Assembly: GCA_950295325.1 (NCBI GenBank)
Contig: OX485806.1
Span: forward strand, 55,239,169 to 55,299,168
Length of the DNA stretch: 60,000 nucleotides
Direction of reading: 5' to 3'
DNA from: Polytrichum commune
Lineage: Eukaryota > Streptophyta > Polytrichopsida > Polytrichales > Polytrichaceae
Shown: one piece after another, positions 1-12,131 of the stretch
Layout: the number at the start of each line of letters is the position of its first letter
How positions within the stretch are numbered: position 1 is the first letter of the stretch
Program-made: the position numbers and the translations under genes
Notes under the pieces: generated by a model
Databases searched by the model: none
Seen by the model: only the letters and a program-made list of their open reading frames with translations
What the model was told of the DNA's origin: nothing

Positions 1-44
1 TCGAAGAGTTAATCACCACATGTGGGCACCATATTGGGCTCACA
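1..44 (+). mobile_element. Right terminus of a TGTGAG...CTCACA LTR-like element
   Basis: The first 44 bases end in GTGGGCACCATATTGGGCTC-ACA. The same terminus closes the complete element at 4290-6196 and recurs at 3430-3474, so this is the end of another copy that began before the window. Only the terminus is visible, so whether it was an LTR of a full element or a solo LTR cannot be told. Confidence 0.5.
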
Positions 45-1857
45 GAGGGGTCTCGGGAGGTAGGAGGCAAGGAGCTCATTATGCATGTTTTAGAGGTAGA
101 GAAAGGTAGAGGGAAGGAGAGAGGGGCGAAGCCCTGCTCCGGAGGGGGTTGATGCGAGAATAAGAGTGGGAAGATGTGGAAGCGTTGTCGAAATGTGGGG
201 GAAGGAATGGAGTAGCGAGGAAAAAATCAGGTGTGAGGAAGGGGGAGAGGAGCGGAAGCGTTGCTTCGTTTCGGAGGATGCGCACACACTAGCTGGTGTC
301 GATCGAACAAAAGGCGGGAAGGATAGCATTGAGGACAAGACAACCAAGGGAGTGGGCAATATTGGGGAAAGGTAGGATAGCTGCTAGCCGGGACAGTGAC
401 GATATTGAAAAGATAGTGATGTGGAGATATCGAGTGTGAGCTTGAGATTTTCCCCAGCAGGAGGTCGACGAATATTGCACAACTAATGTCAGGAGGAAGT
501 GAGGGGAGAGATTTGGCTCCACATTCTCGCGGGACGAGATGTTACTCAATACCGTGCACTCGACGACTACTCGGTTAACTGGCTAATGGAGATCAGGAAA
601 TGCGGCATGCGATGCCACTCTGACTGCGGTCTTGGTCGCCATCGAAGGGGCATCAAAGGAGCGTGAGGTCGGGTACCATCTAAACAGTTCACCGAAAGAG
701 GCAAGTTGGTGTTAATGAGTTGGGAAAAAATCTGAATCTTGAGTTGGATGAGTCCTGGTTGTGTTCTGGGTGAGCTCCTGTTCAGGTTGGTAAAGAGCTG
801 CAATCTGTTCGGTATTGGTTGATACACTGGGTGTTATTCTCGTTATGATAGGAAATTAGGGGGTTGTTAGTTGAGGGTGTCGGGGCGAGGGAGAGGGTCT
901 GTTGGGTTTGTGCAGATGCGTTTGAGGCTTGCTGGCCGCGGAGGACTGGCAAGACTTCGATCACAGGCACTCAGGTTTTTGGGCACAAGTTCATCGGGGA
1001 AGGATAAAGGAGGCATGAGAATTGGCAGATAACGAGCCACCGAATGTGAACATTGTGGACGACGGCATATAAAGCGAGTGGTGACAGCCGGATCTATAGA
1101 GGAGAGTGGCGATTGAGGGAGACAATCCTGGTATTGGAGTGGTGCACACTAGGTGTTGCGGCCCGCTAAGGGGATGCATTGCGTGGACAACTGGGGCGAA
1201 GCTGATCCGTAAGGCGTTAGAGAATTTGAGGCCAGCCCCAACCAAGTGGAGCGCTGAAGAGGTTGGTGCAAGGGAGGAACACTCGCATCAGGGAGTCCTG
1301 GTTGTTGATAATTTGGGCGAATCCAACCTTGCTGGTCAGTCATTTTGGAAGAGAGACGCTGTGGAATGTTGGGCAGGATGTGCTCCTATTGTAGCCACCA
1401 CAGTCGGCAACCCTTACTGCAGCAACGTTGGGAGGGGGAAAAACTCCTGTTGCAAGAGCAAGGAATTCTTGCAGCTAATTGCACAGTGGTGACGTGAGAG
1501 TTACAAGGGGGACAAGGGCTTAATAGACTTGGTTGTTGCTTCCAATTTTTTGTACCAGGGTGAAGCACCGTTAATGTATGCATGCAAGAACAGGAGGACG
1601 CATAGAATTTCACTCACCACCTAGCTAGGCAACTGCACTTAGGGGTACTGGGGTCGGCTCAGAGCAACGCCTTGGGTAAGGCGGAAGTGTAGTGGCAATG
1701 CAATTAGGGAATTAATAATAAGGATAGTAGCTGTGCTTTGTGGCATTGTAAGTAGCATGAGTATTTGTGAATGATCAAAAAGTAATGAAAATGGTGTTAT
1801 ATACACCACTTCTCCAATCTTTTCCTTGCTGCACTTGTGACTTGCATACTTGAATGT
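45..1857. other. Intergenic, no recognisable gene
   Basis: Only short ORFs are present. The longest, on the plus strand at 1106-1492 (128 codons), resembles no family I know; its cysteines (CC, CC) do not form a known zinc-binding pattern. No splice-site series or repeat explains the stretch. It may be the degraded body of an element. Confidence 0.4.
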
Positions 1858-1919
1858 AGCTCATGATCCCTCACCCGGACTAGGACGCAATTGAAGGGTG
1901 GGAGTGATTGGTGCTCACA
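1858..1919 (-). mobile_element. Terminal fragment of the TGTGAG...CTCACA family
   Basis: The segment reads TCACCCGGACTAGGACGC, then a GGGTGGGAG stretch, and closes in GCTCACA. On the minus strand this matches the start of the complete copy at 4290 (TGTGAGGCC, then CACCCTTAAGCGTCCTAGTC). It is therefore the 5-prime end of a minus-oriented copy. No partner end is visible in the window. Confidence 0.5.
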
Positions 1920-3429
1920 TAAATGGTGCGTCCGCCGGGAGCGAGGAGGTCAAATTGGTGGGGATTGGATGCGATGATGAAAGAGGCTTTCAAACGAGGT
2001 AGGCAACGGCAATTCTAACTCGCATTGTGCTGATTTTGTTGTTTCTAAGTAAGAATTAGCATAATTTGCACATAGTAACAACAATAATGGCAAAAGAAAG
2101 ATGAAAGAGGAAAGAAGTGGTAACTACTTCATTAAATTGAAAAGGAATTAGGTAAAGGGTTAGTTGGTTAAGCGGCCGATTAAAAAATTAATTAGTGGGT
2201 TAAATAGTTAATTACTCAAGCTCTTAATTAATTACCTAATTAATGTCTAGTTAATCACTTGGGTAATTATTTAACTAATTAATCACTTCATTAATTACAT
2301 AAGTAAGTAAGATTAATTGATAATTACTTCGGGTAATTTGAGTTACCACAAGGTTTTACCGCCGTTTTTTTACCGCGGCCGGGGGAAGTTACTAGGTAAA
2401 TTATTTTACAGTAATTTTTTCATTTTACCGCAGCAAAAAATTAAATTTTTACTGGGCAGCAGAGCACAAGTTGTTTTCTTTGCCTCAATTTCTGCAATAG
2501 ACTTAGAGTGTAATGTTTAGCCGCATTCGGGTGGGGAGTTAGGGGGGAGTGTGAGTCACTCCAATCTCCCAACACTCGCACAAGGTGTTGGGAGGATCCC
2601 TCCCTACCTCTTGCGCTAGGGTCAAGCACGGGGGCTTAGTGGTAAAAGGTGGAGGCATCATCAACCTCCAATTTATTCCTCATCAACATTGGCACACTAG
2701 TTTATTCCAATATAAGAGTACAATCATTGAAAAATGTTTTTCTCCACTAGTTTCCTTCTTACCACACTCTAGCATACTCCACCATTCAAATATCTTCCTA
2801 AGCCTAACCCCCTAATGTCACCCCGTCTCACACGTTACTAATCCCATTCCCAAGTGTGACCCTTATCTCCTAGTCTAATTAACTACCACACTATGTAATA
2901 TAGTGTTAATGCTTCTAACCACCACCCCTAACTCAATCTCAGTCTCCGATACAAGACTAAGAATTTGCGTTGTTTGGGCTCGGGGCTGGCCCGTCATCGC
3001 CCGTCACCGGGTAGACTGGGCCGGCCTCTATCACTGCCGCATTTGGCCAAGCCACTACCACAGTCGGCCAAGCCTTAAACCTCCAGCTTGCTGGTCCTTG
3101 AAGGAAAAAAAGAACCCCCTCATTTTCTAGTCCCTCCCCTCTTAGTCGTAGTCCCTTGATTCTAATTTTGAGCCGGAAGCCTATCCACTAATCTCAACCC
3201 CCTAAAATCACCACACATGATCTTAATTCAAACATAAAACCCCATGACTCTACATCTGTAATTCAAGCACAACCACACTGACTTAATCGCCCCTAGACCA
3301 ATCCCGTGAATCCTTCATGTCGATTGCACTCCCAAAAGCTTAAAGCCCAAAATACAATCCCAAACAAAACCTCACTATTTCTTGATGTTTTTCAATTGCG
3401 TAATTAAATCAAAAAATCAAACTAGTTGG
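1920..3429. other. AT-rich intergenic DNA with TTAATTA-rich stretch
   Basis: No gene is recognisable. About 2150-2330 is made of short repeats built on TTAATTA / TAATTAAT, a low-complexity stretch. The rest is unremarkable. A short ORF at 2903-3130 has no recognisable features. Confidence 0.4.
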
Positions 3430-3474
3430 AAAATAACGGTTAAGAATGATTGTGTGCACCATTTCGGGCTCACA
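3430..3474 (+). mobile_element. Terminus of the TGTGAG...CTCACA family
   Basis: Ends in GCACCATTTCGGGCTC-ACA, the same right-hand terminus as at 1-44 and 6160-6196. The body to its left is not clearly related to the complete copy, so it is probably a degraded element. Confidence 0.45.
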
Positions 3475-4289
3475 GTAACCCCTACGGAGTCTTTTGTTTT
3501 GACCCCGGGTGTCGCAACCCTTGCAAGCTCCCTTAACAATCTTGCTAATTTTTGTTTCTAGCAAAAGTTACGAAAGCCAACCCTTCGCATTCCGCCATGC
3601 TAATGGTTAGCTCCTCCTCCCCCGGACCTTATAATTCATAGGAGGGAACCAACCCTCCTACTTTCGTTTCGGGACTCACCCCTTAATCAGTATCCCATTT
3701 TTTCAATATGGACTTCCATCCATGGAAGTCCAATCCTATGTTGATCATCGTGTTGCCAGAGCAACACTACAACAACCCGAAGCATACTAGGCAACTATGG
3801 CCTCACATTGGGCCAATTCCCATGGAGGCCGTGCCGTTCGGCCTCGGGTGGGTGAGGCCACACCACCTCACCCATATAAGCCTCTAGGACTCTACGCGGG
3901 GCCCCTACACCACCGTCAAGAAACCCTTTGTCTCTCTACCAAGAGTTAGGGCCAAGTAGACATTTTCCCTTAGCCATTGGGCCTAGAAGCCCTTAGCAGC
4001 TTCAGACCGTCATAACTTCATTCCATGGTGTCTGATGCTAATAAGCAACCACTCCATCTTCATCTAAGCTTCACGTTGATGCGGATGCATTCCTCACTTG
4101 CCCCATTCAGGCAAGTATTGACAAAGTTATGCCTGTTTGAACCTTGGCAGTCCCGGGAATCACTCCCAGGCACTTCTGTACCAGGGCGCAGTCCTGGGAC
4201 AGCGCCCCACTCAAGTTGCCATAACTCGTAGCTCACACCTCCGATTGAGGTGATCTTGAGTATTCTAGAATCACCATGCCATAAGCTAC

Positions 4290-6196
4290 TGTGAGGCCAA
4301 ACCCACCACCCTTAAGCGTCCTAGTCCGGGTGATGGTTTTGAGAATCACATTCACTTCATAACATCATAATGTGAATTGCTATGTGGCTCTCATGCCCAA
4401 GGTACTCACTTTATGTTAACTCAACTTGTTACATTATTTTGAATCTCTTGGCGTGTGGTGGAATTTGATTTCTAAAGGGTCCAACCCGCGGCCTTGGCCA
4501 CGCATGCCCTTAAAGAGATTCCCCTAGCACCCTTGATCTTTACTTTCCTTGTATTGCCCTTGCCAGGATCCTCCACATTCTCCATTCGTTGCACACGTGA
4601 TCTTATTTTGACCAAAATAAAGTGCAAGTGTTAAAAAACATTTTTCTCAATAGTCAATATTTGAACACAATCACTTGCGACACCACACATGACACTGCAT
4701 AACATAATGAATCTAACATTTATCTATAAACTAATCTAATCTAAGATGGTCTAATGCGTCTATGATTATTTTGGTAATGCCACCCACTTAAACTATGCCT
4801 TGGCTAATGAAACGAGCTCCCGGCTGCGGTTGTCTAATGCAGTCAGCCTCATCTAATTAAACCAGATTCCAGGGCCTTCGTCCAACCGGTCCCAGCTGCA
4901 GTCCAGCAGCAGAGTCTCTACCCAGTCTCGGGGCCTTCGTCTAACCGGTCCCAGCTACAGTCCAGCAGCAGAGTCTCCCAGTCCAGGGGCCTTCGTCTAA
5001 CCGGTCCCAGCTGCAGAGTCTCCCAGTCCAGGGCCTTCGTCTAACCGGTCCCAGCTGCAGTCCAGCAGCAAAGTCTCTACCCAGTCTCGGGGCCTTCGTC
5101 TAACCGGTCCCAGCTGCAGTCCAGCAGAGAGTCTCCCAGTCCAGGGCCTTCGTCTAACCGGTCCCAGCTGCAGAGTCTCCCAGTCCAGGGCCTTCGTCCA
5201 ACCGGTCCCAGCTGCAGTCCAGCAGCAGAGTCTCTACCCAGTCTCGGGGCCTTCGTCTAACCGGTCCCAGCTACAGTCCAGCAGCAGAGTCTCCCAGTCC
5301 AGGGGCCTTCGTCTAACCGGTCCCAGCTGCAGAGTCTCCCAGTCCAGGGCCTTCGTCTAACCGGTCCCAGTTGCAGTCCAGCAGCAAAGTCTCTACCCAG
5401 TCTCGGGGCCTTCGTCTAACCGGTCCCAGCTGCAGTCCAGCAGCAGAGTCTCACAGTCCAGGGGCCTTCATCTAACCGGTCCCAGCTGCAGTCCAGCAGC
5501 AGAGTCTCCCAATCCAGGGGCTTTTACTCAATCTTTTCTCTTTGTGCCTTAATCAATAAACTAATCTATTCCTATAATGAATTAATTCCACCCACTAATT
5601 CCACTAAAGGGCTACCTAATCCCCACACATTGTCTCAAGCTCTAAGAGCTCACTCTACTTGAGAAGTATTGAGAGAGAGAGCTTAACTAATTAACTTCAC
5701 TAAAACTAATAACCCACACACGTGGCTCAAGCTCTTAAGAGCTTGCTCCCTTGAGAGCGCTTGATGGAGAGAGAGGAAAATGAGAGAGAAAGCATCTTAA
5801 GTAGTAAAGAGGGAGAGAGGGAGAGAGAGAGGTGAGGATAGGGTGAGAGGATTAGCACCTCCAATCACAATCCCTTAACCTTCACCTCTAAAGTAGGGAC
5901 TAATCCCCTTCCACCAAGCTTCCTTCTTCCAAAACTAACAAGGTGGATCCAAAAGTGGGCATTTAACCCGCGGAGCTCACCTTGCTTCACCTTACCCCCT
6001 ACTTACATAATCAAGGCATTCTCCTATCGAAATCAAACCTTGAAATAATCACACAACACCACTTAATGCCTAAACTTAAATCCAAACCACACTTCACTCT
6101 TTTTATGTTTTGTGAATAATCATAACACATCAAAGTCAAACTAAAATTGGTTTCAAAGAATTAATCATCACATGTGGGCACCATTTTGGGCTCACA
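4290..6196 (+). mobile_element. Complete 1.9 kb TGTGAG...CTCACA element (likely solo LTR) with 5-bp TSD
   Basis: Begins TGTGAGGCCAAACCC and ends GGGCTC-ACA, giving TG...CA ends with a longer inverted match TGTGAG/CTCACA. The 5-bp target duplication GCTAC is exact (4285-4289 and 6197-6201). No protein domain is seen inside, which suggests a solo LTR or a non-autonomous LTR-type element. It contains the tandem block at 4866-5520 and GA-rich stretches (about 5740-5850). It interrupts an older TGTCGC-family LTR, so it is the younger of the two. Confidence 0.75.
4866..5520 (+). repeat. Tandem repeat with ACCGGT and CAGCTG motifs, about 12 units
   Basis: About twelve units of 44-59 bp, each containing CTTCGTCTAACCGGTCCCAG and usually TGCAGTCCAGCAGCAGAGTC. 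Two sizes alternate: long units carry CTCTACCCAGTCTCGG, short ones lack it, which gives a higher-order pattern. Each unit carries ACCGGT, and most carry a CAGCTG palindrome. The block lies inside the 4290-6196 element. Confidence 0.9.
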
Positions 6197-6375
6197 GCTA
6201 CGCATAGCTCATGACTTTACCCTTGTGCCTCCTAGTCTCTGTGGGTGGGAGGCGTTCCCAACATTAGGATCACTTGCGCCCTCTCACCAACGGCGACACA
6301 AGTCCCGGGTGTCACTCCGGGTTCCCCCTTGTGCCCATGGTGTTTTGGGCACTCTTCATGGAGAGGTGCAGGACA

Positions 6376-6689
6376 GGGTTGGAGGTTGGAGTTTAGGGGT
6401 AGGGTTTAAGCACAAGTAGTGAGTAGTAGTTAGGGAAGGTGGTGAATTTTTGGTGTTGCAAGTAGGAGAGGAATTGTGCTATCATTAGAGTAGGAGGGTT
6501 CGGTAGTGTAGGTTGCTTACATTTAAATTACATCTTATTGTTAAAGCATTGGGGGTGGGGAAGCATTTATCAATGCTTGTGGCCCACCACTCTCAAGAGA
6601 AAAGAAACAAAAACTGAGAATTGTATGAGTTATCATTGTTTCATTGTCACAACAGGTATTGAATTGAATGGAAGGCTTAGTAGGTAGAT
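6376..6689. other. Intergenic, nothing recognised
   Basis: About 310 bp between an LTR end and another element terminus; no ORF or repeat of note. Confidence 0.4.
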
Positions 6690-6754
6690 TCATGTGAGAC
6701 AATGATTTCCCTCCGGACTACGACGCATCAAAGGGTGGAGGTTTGAGGCTCACA
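6690..6754 (-). mobile_element. Terminal fragment of the TGTGAG...CTCACA family
   Basis: Contains CTCCGGACTACGACGCATCA, then AAGGGTGGAGG, ending GGCTCACA at 6754. This is the 5-prime end of a minus-oriented copy, as at 1858-1919. It abuts and truncates the Ty3/gypsy body that starts at 6755. Confidence 0.45.
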
Positions 6755-8553
6755 TATGCAATGGTCATCCATCTTGGATCAACATCCGCCAATGGTACAG
6801 TCCTTTGCCTCCATGTGCACTTGAAAATGCTTGTGAAAACCCGGGATCTTGACCACATCTTGTGAAGAAAACTTGTTTTTGAGCTCTTCAAAAGCTTGGT
6901 GGCAAGGCTCATCCCACTCTTGGGATAGCCATTTTTTTAACAAGTTGAAGAAGGTCCTACCAACCTTAGAAAAATCTCAAATGAAGTGGTGGTAGTAGTT
7001 GGCTAGGCCAACCAATGATCTAAGTTTTTTTGGAATCAAAGGCCAATTCTCCTCTTGGATTGCCTTGACATTCTTCATGTTCGTCCACCAAATTCATTTG
7101 TTACCACATATCTCAAGAACTCAATCTCTCATTGAGCAAAGTTGTTTTCCACTCCTTGGCAGTAATGTTTTTTTAGCAACACATTGGTGAATACATCCTT
7201 GTACCTCACCAACATCCCACAAATGTGGTTTGGGGGAGGCCCATCTTTCCTAGCCTCCCCATGAGTTCCTTGGAATTGCTCCAAATAAACCACGACCATT
7301 ATCTTTGTTCATTATTCATTTGGTTCATTAAGACCAAATTCGATTTGGTTCCTCCTACCATAGGAGTCATTGTCAATTTGAAATTCAATTTTTTGCCATC
7401 ATGGCACATCACAAACGCACCACAAGCTCACAGGTTTGCGCCTCACATCTATCATGTGAATTTCAAAGAAAGTGACCTTTATAATGACATGCACCTTATT
7501 TATTTTATATAGTGTAAAATCTTGACAAAAATCCAATTTGCCACATTGAAACGTATATGCATCGCCGCCTCCTTTGCTTCATGCAGTTCACCCTTTGCAA
7601 ACCACACCTTGGTAGGTTTGCCCGCACTATCAATTGGCAAGCCTCAACTCCCTTGTGAATTTTGGGCTCAAGAATGAATGCTAGCCTCTTTCTCAACCCA
7701 TGAGACATTTCTCCCATTCATTTGAGCCTCAAGGTAAAAAATACTTGGCCCCGGCTTAAGGCTACTAGCCATGGCCACAAAGCCATCGTCCAACATTCGG
7801 TCCACAGTAACAATATGATTTGGCTTGGTCTGCAAAGCCAATTTTCAACATTCCGTCCGCGGCACAAATATGATTTGGCTCGGTACCACCAAGCCAATTC
7901 TAACATTTCATCTGCAGCACGAGCATGATTTGTCTTGGGACCTATCTCCCCTCAACGCCCATTGTTGTAAGGCACCGCCGATCTTCCTTTGGAGGTCATC
8001 GGCTTCAATGTTCTTGCCAATTTCAAGGATCCCCGTCATGTCCTCAAGAAAAAATCAAGAAAGTTAAACGAGGCATCTACCACCCACTTTTAAAATCCCA
8101 CCTAAAACGATGCATTTCTTAGAAACCTCATCCATTTTAGGTATATCCCTCATTTGTGCATATGAATAGCACACATAGGGTTTAAAAGACCCCGGGTGCT
8201 TCATTTCCACCAATTTCATTCCAACATCACCACCTTCCAAGCATTTTGAATTGGAATTTCAATTCCTCATTACCCCCGTCCAAGCTTACGGGTGCATTCA
8301 GTATTCTAGCTCCCAAATATTTTTTTTAGGTTGGCGGGAGCCCCCGCAAAGGACTCCCCCCATTTCCTCACTAAATCCACCATTATCCCCACCAATGTCA
8401 TAAGAATTAATGTTGTGCTCAAAATCCAGTTGCACATAATCTTTGTTCCAATTTGAGCCTCACAACCTTTTGAAAACCCTGGGCTCATCATCCTAACCCG
8501 CATTTTTGATAGTCATGTCTCCCTCAAAGTGCTAGTTCAAAAATTGGGACCCT
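6755..8553 (-). pseudogene. Truncated, decayed Ty3/gypsy polyprotein region (reverse transcriptase/RNase H remnant)
   Basis: Reading the minus strand from 7031 to 6779 gives LRSLVGLANYYHHFI, a stop, DFSKVGRTFFNLLKK, then EWDEPCHQAFEELK and IPGFHKHFQVHMEAKDCTIG. This is the classic Ty3/gypsy junction of reverse transcriptase and RNase H (family pattern LRxFLGLxNYYRRFI, then FxxLKxxLxxxPVLxxPDF). The in-frame TGA at 6977-6979 replaces the usual Arg of the RRFI-x-DF region, consistent with CGA to TGA. The body starts at the PBS (8554-8565) and is cut off by the element terminus at 6754. Only about 1.8 kb remains, so gag, protease and integrase are deleted or unrecognisable. Other short ORFs between 6.9 and 8.5 kb on either strand are not genes in their own right. 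Confidence 0.7.
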
Positions 8554-8565
8554 GCTCTGATACCA
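8554..8565 (-). promoter_or_regulatory. Primer-binding site for initiator tRNA-Met
   Basis: On the minus strand this reads TGGTATCAGAGC, the standard plant LTR-retrotransposon PBS complementary to the 3-prime end of initiator tRNA-Met. It sits 2 bases inside the LTR that ends at 8568, in the expected place and orientation for a minus-oriented element. Confidence 0.85.
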
Positions 8566-8567
8566 CG

Positions 8568-9493
8568 TGTCGAAAACCTTGCTAGCCCCCTTAACAATCT
8601 TGCCCACTTTCATTTCTAACAAAGGTTACGAGCGCTAACCCTTCGCATTCCGCCATGCTAATGGTTAGCTCCTCCTACCACGGACCTTATAGTTCATAAG
8701 AGGGAACCAACCCTCCTACTTTGCTTTCGGGACTCACCCCTTCATTGGTAACCAATCCTTAGATGTGGACTTCCATCCATGGAAGTCCAATCTTATGTTG
8801 ATCATCGCATTGCCGGAGTAGCACTACAACAACCCGAAGCATACTACGCAACTATGGCCTCACATTGGGCCAAAGCCCATGGAGGCCCTGTCATTTGGCC
8901 TCGAGTGGGCAAGGCCAAACCACCTCACCCATATAAGCCTCTAGGAATCTACGCGGGGCCCCTACCCCACCGTCAAGAATTTTTTTGTCTTTCTACCAAG
9001 AGTTGGGGCCAAGTAGACATTTTCCTTTAGCTGCTGGGCATAGAAGCCCCCAACAGCTTCAGACCATTATAACTTTCTTGTATGATTTCTATTGTGAACA
9101 AAAAACCACCCCATCTTCGTATACGCTTAACTCACACTCCATTCGGGCAAGTATTGAAGAAGTTATGCCTGTTCAAAGCTTGGTAGTCCCAGGCCACTAC
9201 TGTATCAGGGTGCTGTCCATTCAAATTGCCATAACTCTTAGCTCACACCTCCGATTGAGGTGATCTTGAGCATTCTAGAATCACCAAGCCATGAGCTAAG
9301 CATAGCTTATGGCCTTACCCTCGTGCCTCCTAGTCTCCATGGGTGGGAGGCGTTCCCAACGCCCGGGGCCCTCACCCACACTAGGATGACTTAGGCCCTA
9401 TGAACAACGGCGCCACAAAGTCCCGGGTGTCACTCTGGGGTCCCCGTTGTGCCCATGGTGTTTTGAGCACTCCTCATGGAGAGATGCGCGATA
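8568..9493 (-). mobile_element. 5-prime LTR (TGTCGC family) of a minus-oriented Ty3/gypsy element
   Basis: Starts TGTCGAAAACCTTGC and ends GATGCGCGATA; alignable along its length with the LTRs at 3510, 27075 and 37992. The adjoining PBS shows that the biological orientation is minus. This is the copy that links the TGTCGC LTR family to Ty3/gypsy. The ends are slightly decayed and no target duplication is obvious. Confidence 0.75.
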
Positions 9494-10184
9494 AGTAGGG
9501 ATCATTTGTGTTGTCTAGACCACGGTTATTTTGGACCGCCATTGAGCCATTTTGTCATACGACCCACCATTAAATTTGTGCTATTAATCTTGTCCACTAT
9601 AATTTTATTATTGTGGACTATGGTGTTGTTTTTTTATTTTATTGGCCATGTGTAAGGTCCATGATTGTTTTTAATATTTTTGGCTACTTATTAGTCAGAG
9701 ATTCCATGCATACTTTTGAATGTACAATAAAAAAAATTTATGTTCTCACTTTGTTTAATTTAGAGATTTTCCTATAGTTGTCTAGCTATATATATATATG
9801 TCCCTATTCGTATTGTTATATTTTTGGCTACTCATTAAAGCTTACACACTAGATTCCATGTTTATTACTGAATGTTTATAAAAGATTTTTTATCTTTATT
9901 TTAATTTTAGAGATCTTCTAAATCTAGTCTAGATCTAGATGTGAGCCGCTTTCCTAAGTAATTACCAATGTAAAAAGGCAAAAAATAAATTATTGCACAG
10001 AAGTGTATTTCATTCATCCAACAAATAAGACTTGAAATAGAAAACAAGCCACAACATACTATTTTTAGTTATTTTGAAACCAAATTTAGGTTCAAAAACC
10101 CCAAATTAGTCTAATCACCTTCTCAAATATTACCAATGTGAAAGAGAAAAAAAATATTGCATGCAAGTATCTTTCATTTATCCA
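9494..10184. other. AT-rich intergenic DNA
   Basis: No gene found. There is a short (TA)n run near 9790-9800 and generally AT-rich sequence. Confidence 0.4.
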
Positions 10185-10431
10185 TGTCGCGCACCTCTCC
10201 ATGACGAGTGCCCCAAAATACCATGGGCACAAGGGGGACCCCGGAGTGACACCCAGGACTTGTGGCATTGTTGGTTAGAGGGCCCAAGTGGTCCTAGTGT
10301 GGGTGAGGACCCCGGACGTTGGTAACGCCTCCCACCCATGAAGACGAGGAGGCACAATAATAAGGCCATGAGCTATGCGTAGCTTATGGCGTGATGATTC
10401 TAGAATGCTCAATATCACCTCAATTGGAGGT
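10185..10431 (-). mobile_element. Truncated TGTCGC-family LTR
   Basis: Begins TGTCGCGCACCTCTCCATGA and matches the inverted copy at 37992-38240. It stops abruptly at 10431, where a CACTA-type terminus begins. The remaining LTR portion is not found on the far side within the window. Confidence 0.7.
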
Positions 10432-11180
10432 ATCACTACAACCAACCTTGTCCATTCCAACCATGGTATCAATGACTACGTGTCGTAAAGAACTCAGTAA
10501 ATGACTGACTCACATGCCTACTGAATTTGGGATGACGTGTATAAGCGTTTCGTCATTGTTCAATTACTGCAATTACTTATGGATGAAATGTGCAAGCGAG
10601 AACCCCAAATATTGATTTATGGTTAGTTATTCATCATCCAATACATCCATGCCGGTGTGACGTGCCAAAACAACTCTGACGTAGCAAATGTGCAGTCATT
10701 TATGTGTTGCCCTTGACCAACCCATATTTAATTATGACTCTCCAACAGATTGTAAGTACGACTATGCCCACAACAAAGGATGAGTAAACATGTGAGACAG
10801 AGTATAATGATTGCAAACACAACATATTGGTCACTAAACATGTTTGACACGATGAGGTGGCATGCCGTGTCATCGATGACATAAGCTTAGTACATGTATT
10901 GACGTATATGGAAGATATTCATTGCCAAGGTGCACATATGATGGAGGTCTACAATCATAAGTTCAATGACGGGCATTGGGCACAAACAATGCATTTCATT
11001 TTCCATGCCACATACTCAATGACGTGGACGTGGAAATCATAGTGGAGTTGTAGTTCAGTCATAGTATTGTTGAGTACAACCCACTAAGGACATTTGTAAG
11101 CCCAGCTAGGCTTTTGTAAGGACAAACACCTAAAACTTAGCTAGTGCTAAGGAGTTATCGAAATCTGATAGTTCTATGGC

Positions 11181-11735
11181 TCACATCAAAGACGATGTGG
11201 TGGGCGGGGAAGGCACATGGTTCGCCAAGTGCATGCCATCCGCTTCTTCGGTGGTGATCATGAAGACATCTGTTGTGCTTTGTTGATGTCTTTGGGAGCG
11301 TGCCTCCTTCACCAAAACTACTTTCCACCCCAGTTTCCGCACTTCGTTTGACCAAAATACTTGTGTCGCTTGGCTGGGAAATATGAATGGCTCCAACATC
11401 TTTGGAACCTTGTGGCGGAAATTCACGACCATGAATCCAACCTCGTCTCTTACATATGTAAGGTTGCCCCGGTTGTCAAATTGCTTCATCCACTCACACC
11501 TAAAAAGTATGACAGGTGTATGAAGTGGCCCATAATTCAATTTAAGTATATCCTTTAGTACTCCCACATAGTTCAATGTCACCCCCTCCGAACCCACGGA
11601 AGGCATGTGAAACACAGAGGCAACACCACTATCGTAAGTTTTTAGCGTCATTGATTGTTGGTCCTCCACCCGAAATGGTTTCCATAGGCCTTCATCCTCA
11701 TATATCATGTAGCTAACTGTGACGGTCGGCTGCAC
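11181..11735 (-). pseudogene. TNP2-associated C-terminal region (DUF4216-like)
   Basis: 184 codons. GVLKDILKLNYGPLHTPVIL, then FRCEWM and GFMVVNFRH, then EPFIFPSQATQVFW, fit DUF4216, usually found C-terminal of plant TNP2 (IxxIxELDYxxx-VVLFxCxWxD, FILAxQAxQVFYV). It lies about 400 bp after the previous block, which may include an intron. Function is unknown beyond its association with CACTA transposases. Confidence 0.8.
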
Positions 11736-12131
11736 ATCATAACCCTGTCCATGTCATCCTCATCGTTCAGGTCAATAGGGTGATTGTGCACTACGTCTTT
11801 AATCCATTTTTCAAACGTGAAAATGCTGGGATTTTTTACCTCTTCATCTTTCCATTGCATGTACATCCAACTAGTCATTCACTACTCATCCACATGGTCA
11901 GACAGTAATCATTTTCAGTGGCGATCATGTTTTCCAAAACAACAGGGCACACTGAGACATGAATGTGCAATCAAAAAAACATAAGCAGGCTCACCTATGC
12001 CAAGGTGCCATGAGGGATAAATTTGTCAAAGCATATTGGTGGGCAACATCTCTCAATGCTGGTGTCATCAAGTACTTTGTTCCTGCCCCTTCCAGCACCT
12101 CCTTTGCATCTCCGTACTCCTCATATGCATC

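Larger units (their letters stand above)
3510..6375 (+). mobile_element. TGTCGC-family LTR copy, split by a nested element
   Basis: The LTR starts TGTCGCAACCCTTGC at 3510 and matches the solo LTRs at 27075-28049 and 37992-38964 over its whole length. It is present as 3510-4289 plus 6202-6375 (about 954 bp). Between the halves lies the element at 4290-6196 and its duplicated target GCTAC. The right end is altered (GCAGGACA rather than GCGCGACA) and no matching target duplication flanks the LTR, so this is an older copy or one LTR of a rearranged element. Short ORFs inside (for example 4025-4231) recur in the other copies and are chance readings of LTR sequence. Confidence 0.75.

Noticed and set aside
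4025-10472. Repeated ORFs in LTR copies (for example 4025-4231, 6174-6419, 10178-10369)
   Set aside because: They are readings of TGTCGC-family LTRs that recur with the LTR and show no domain.
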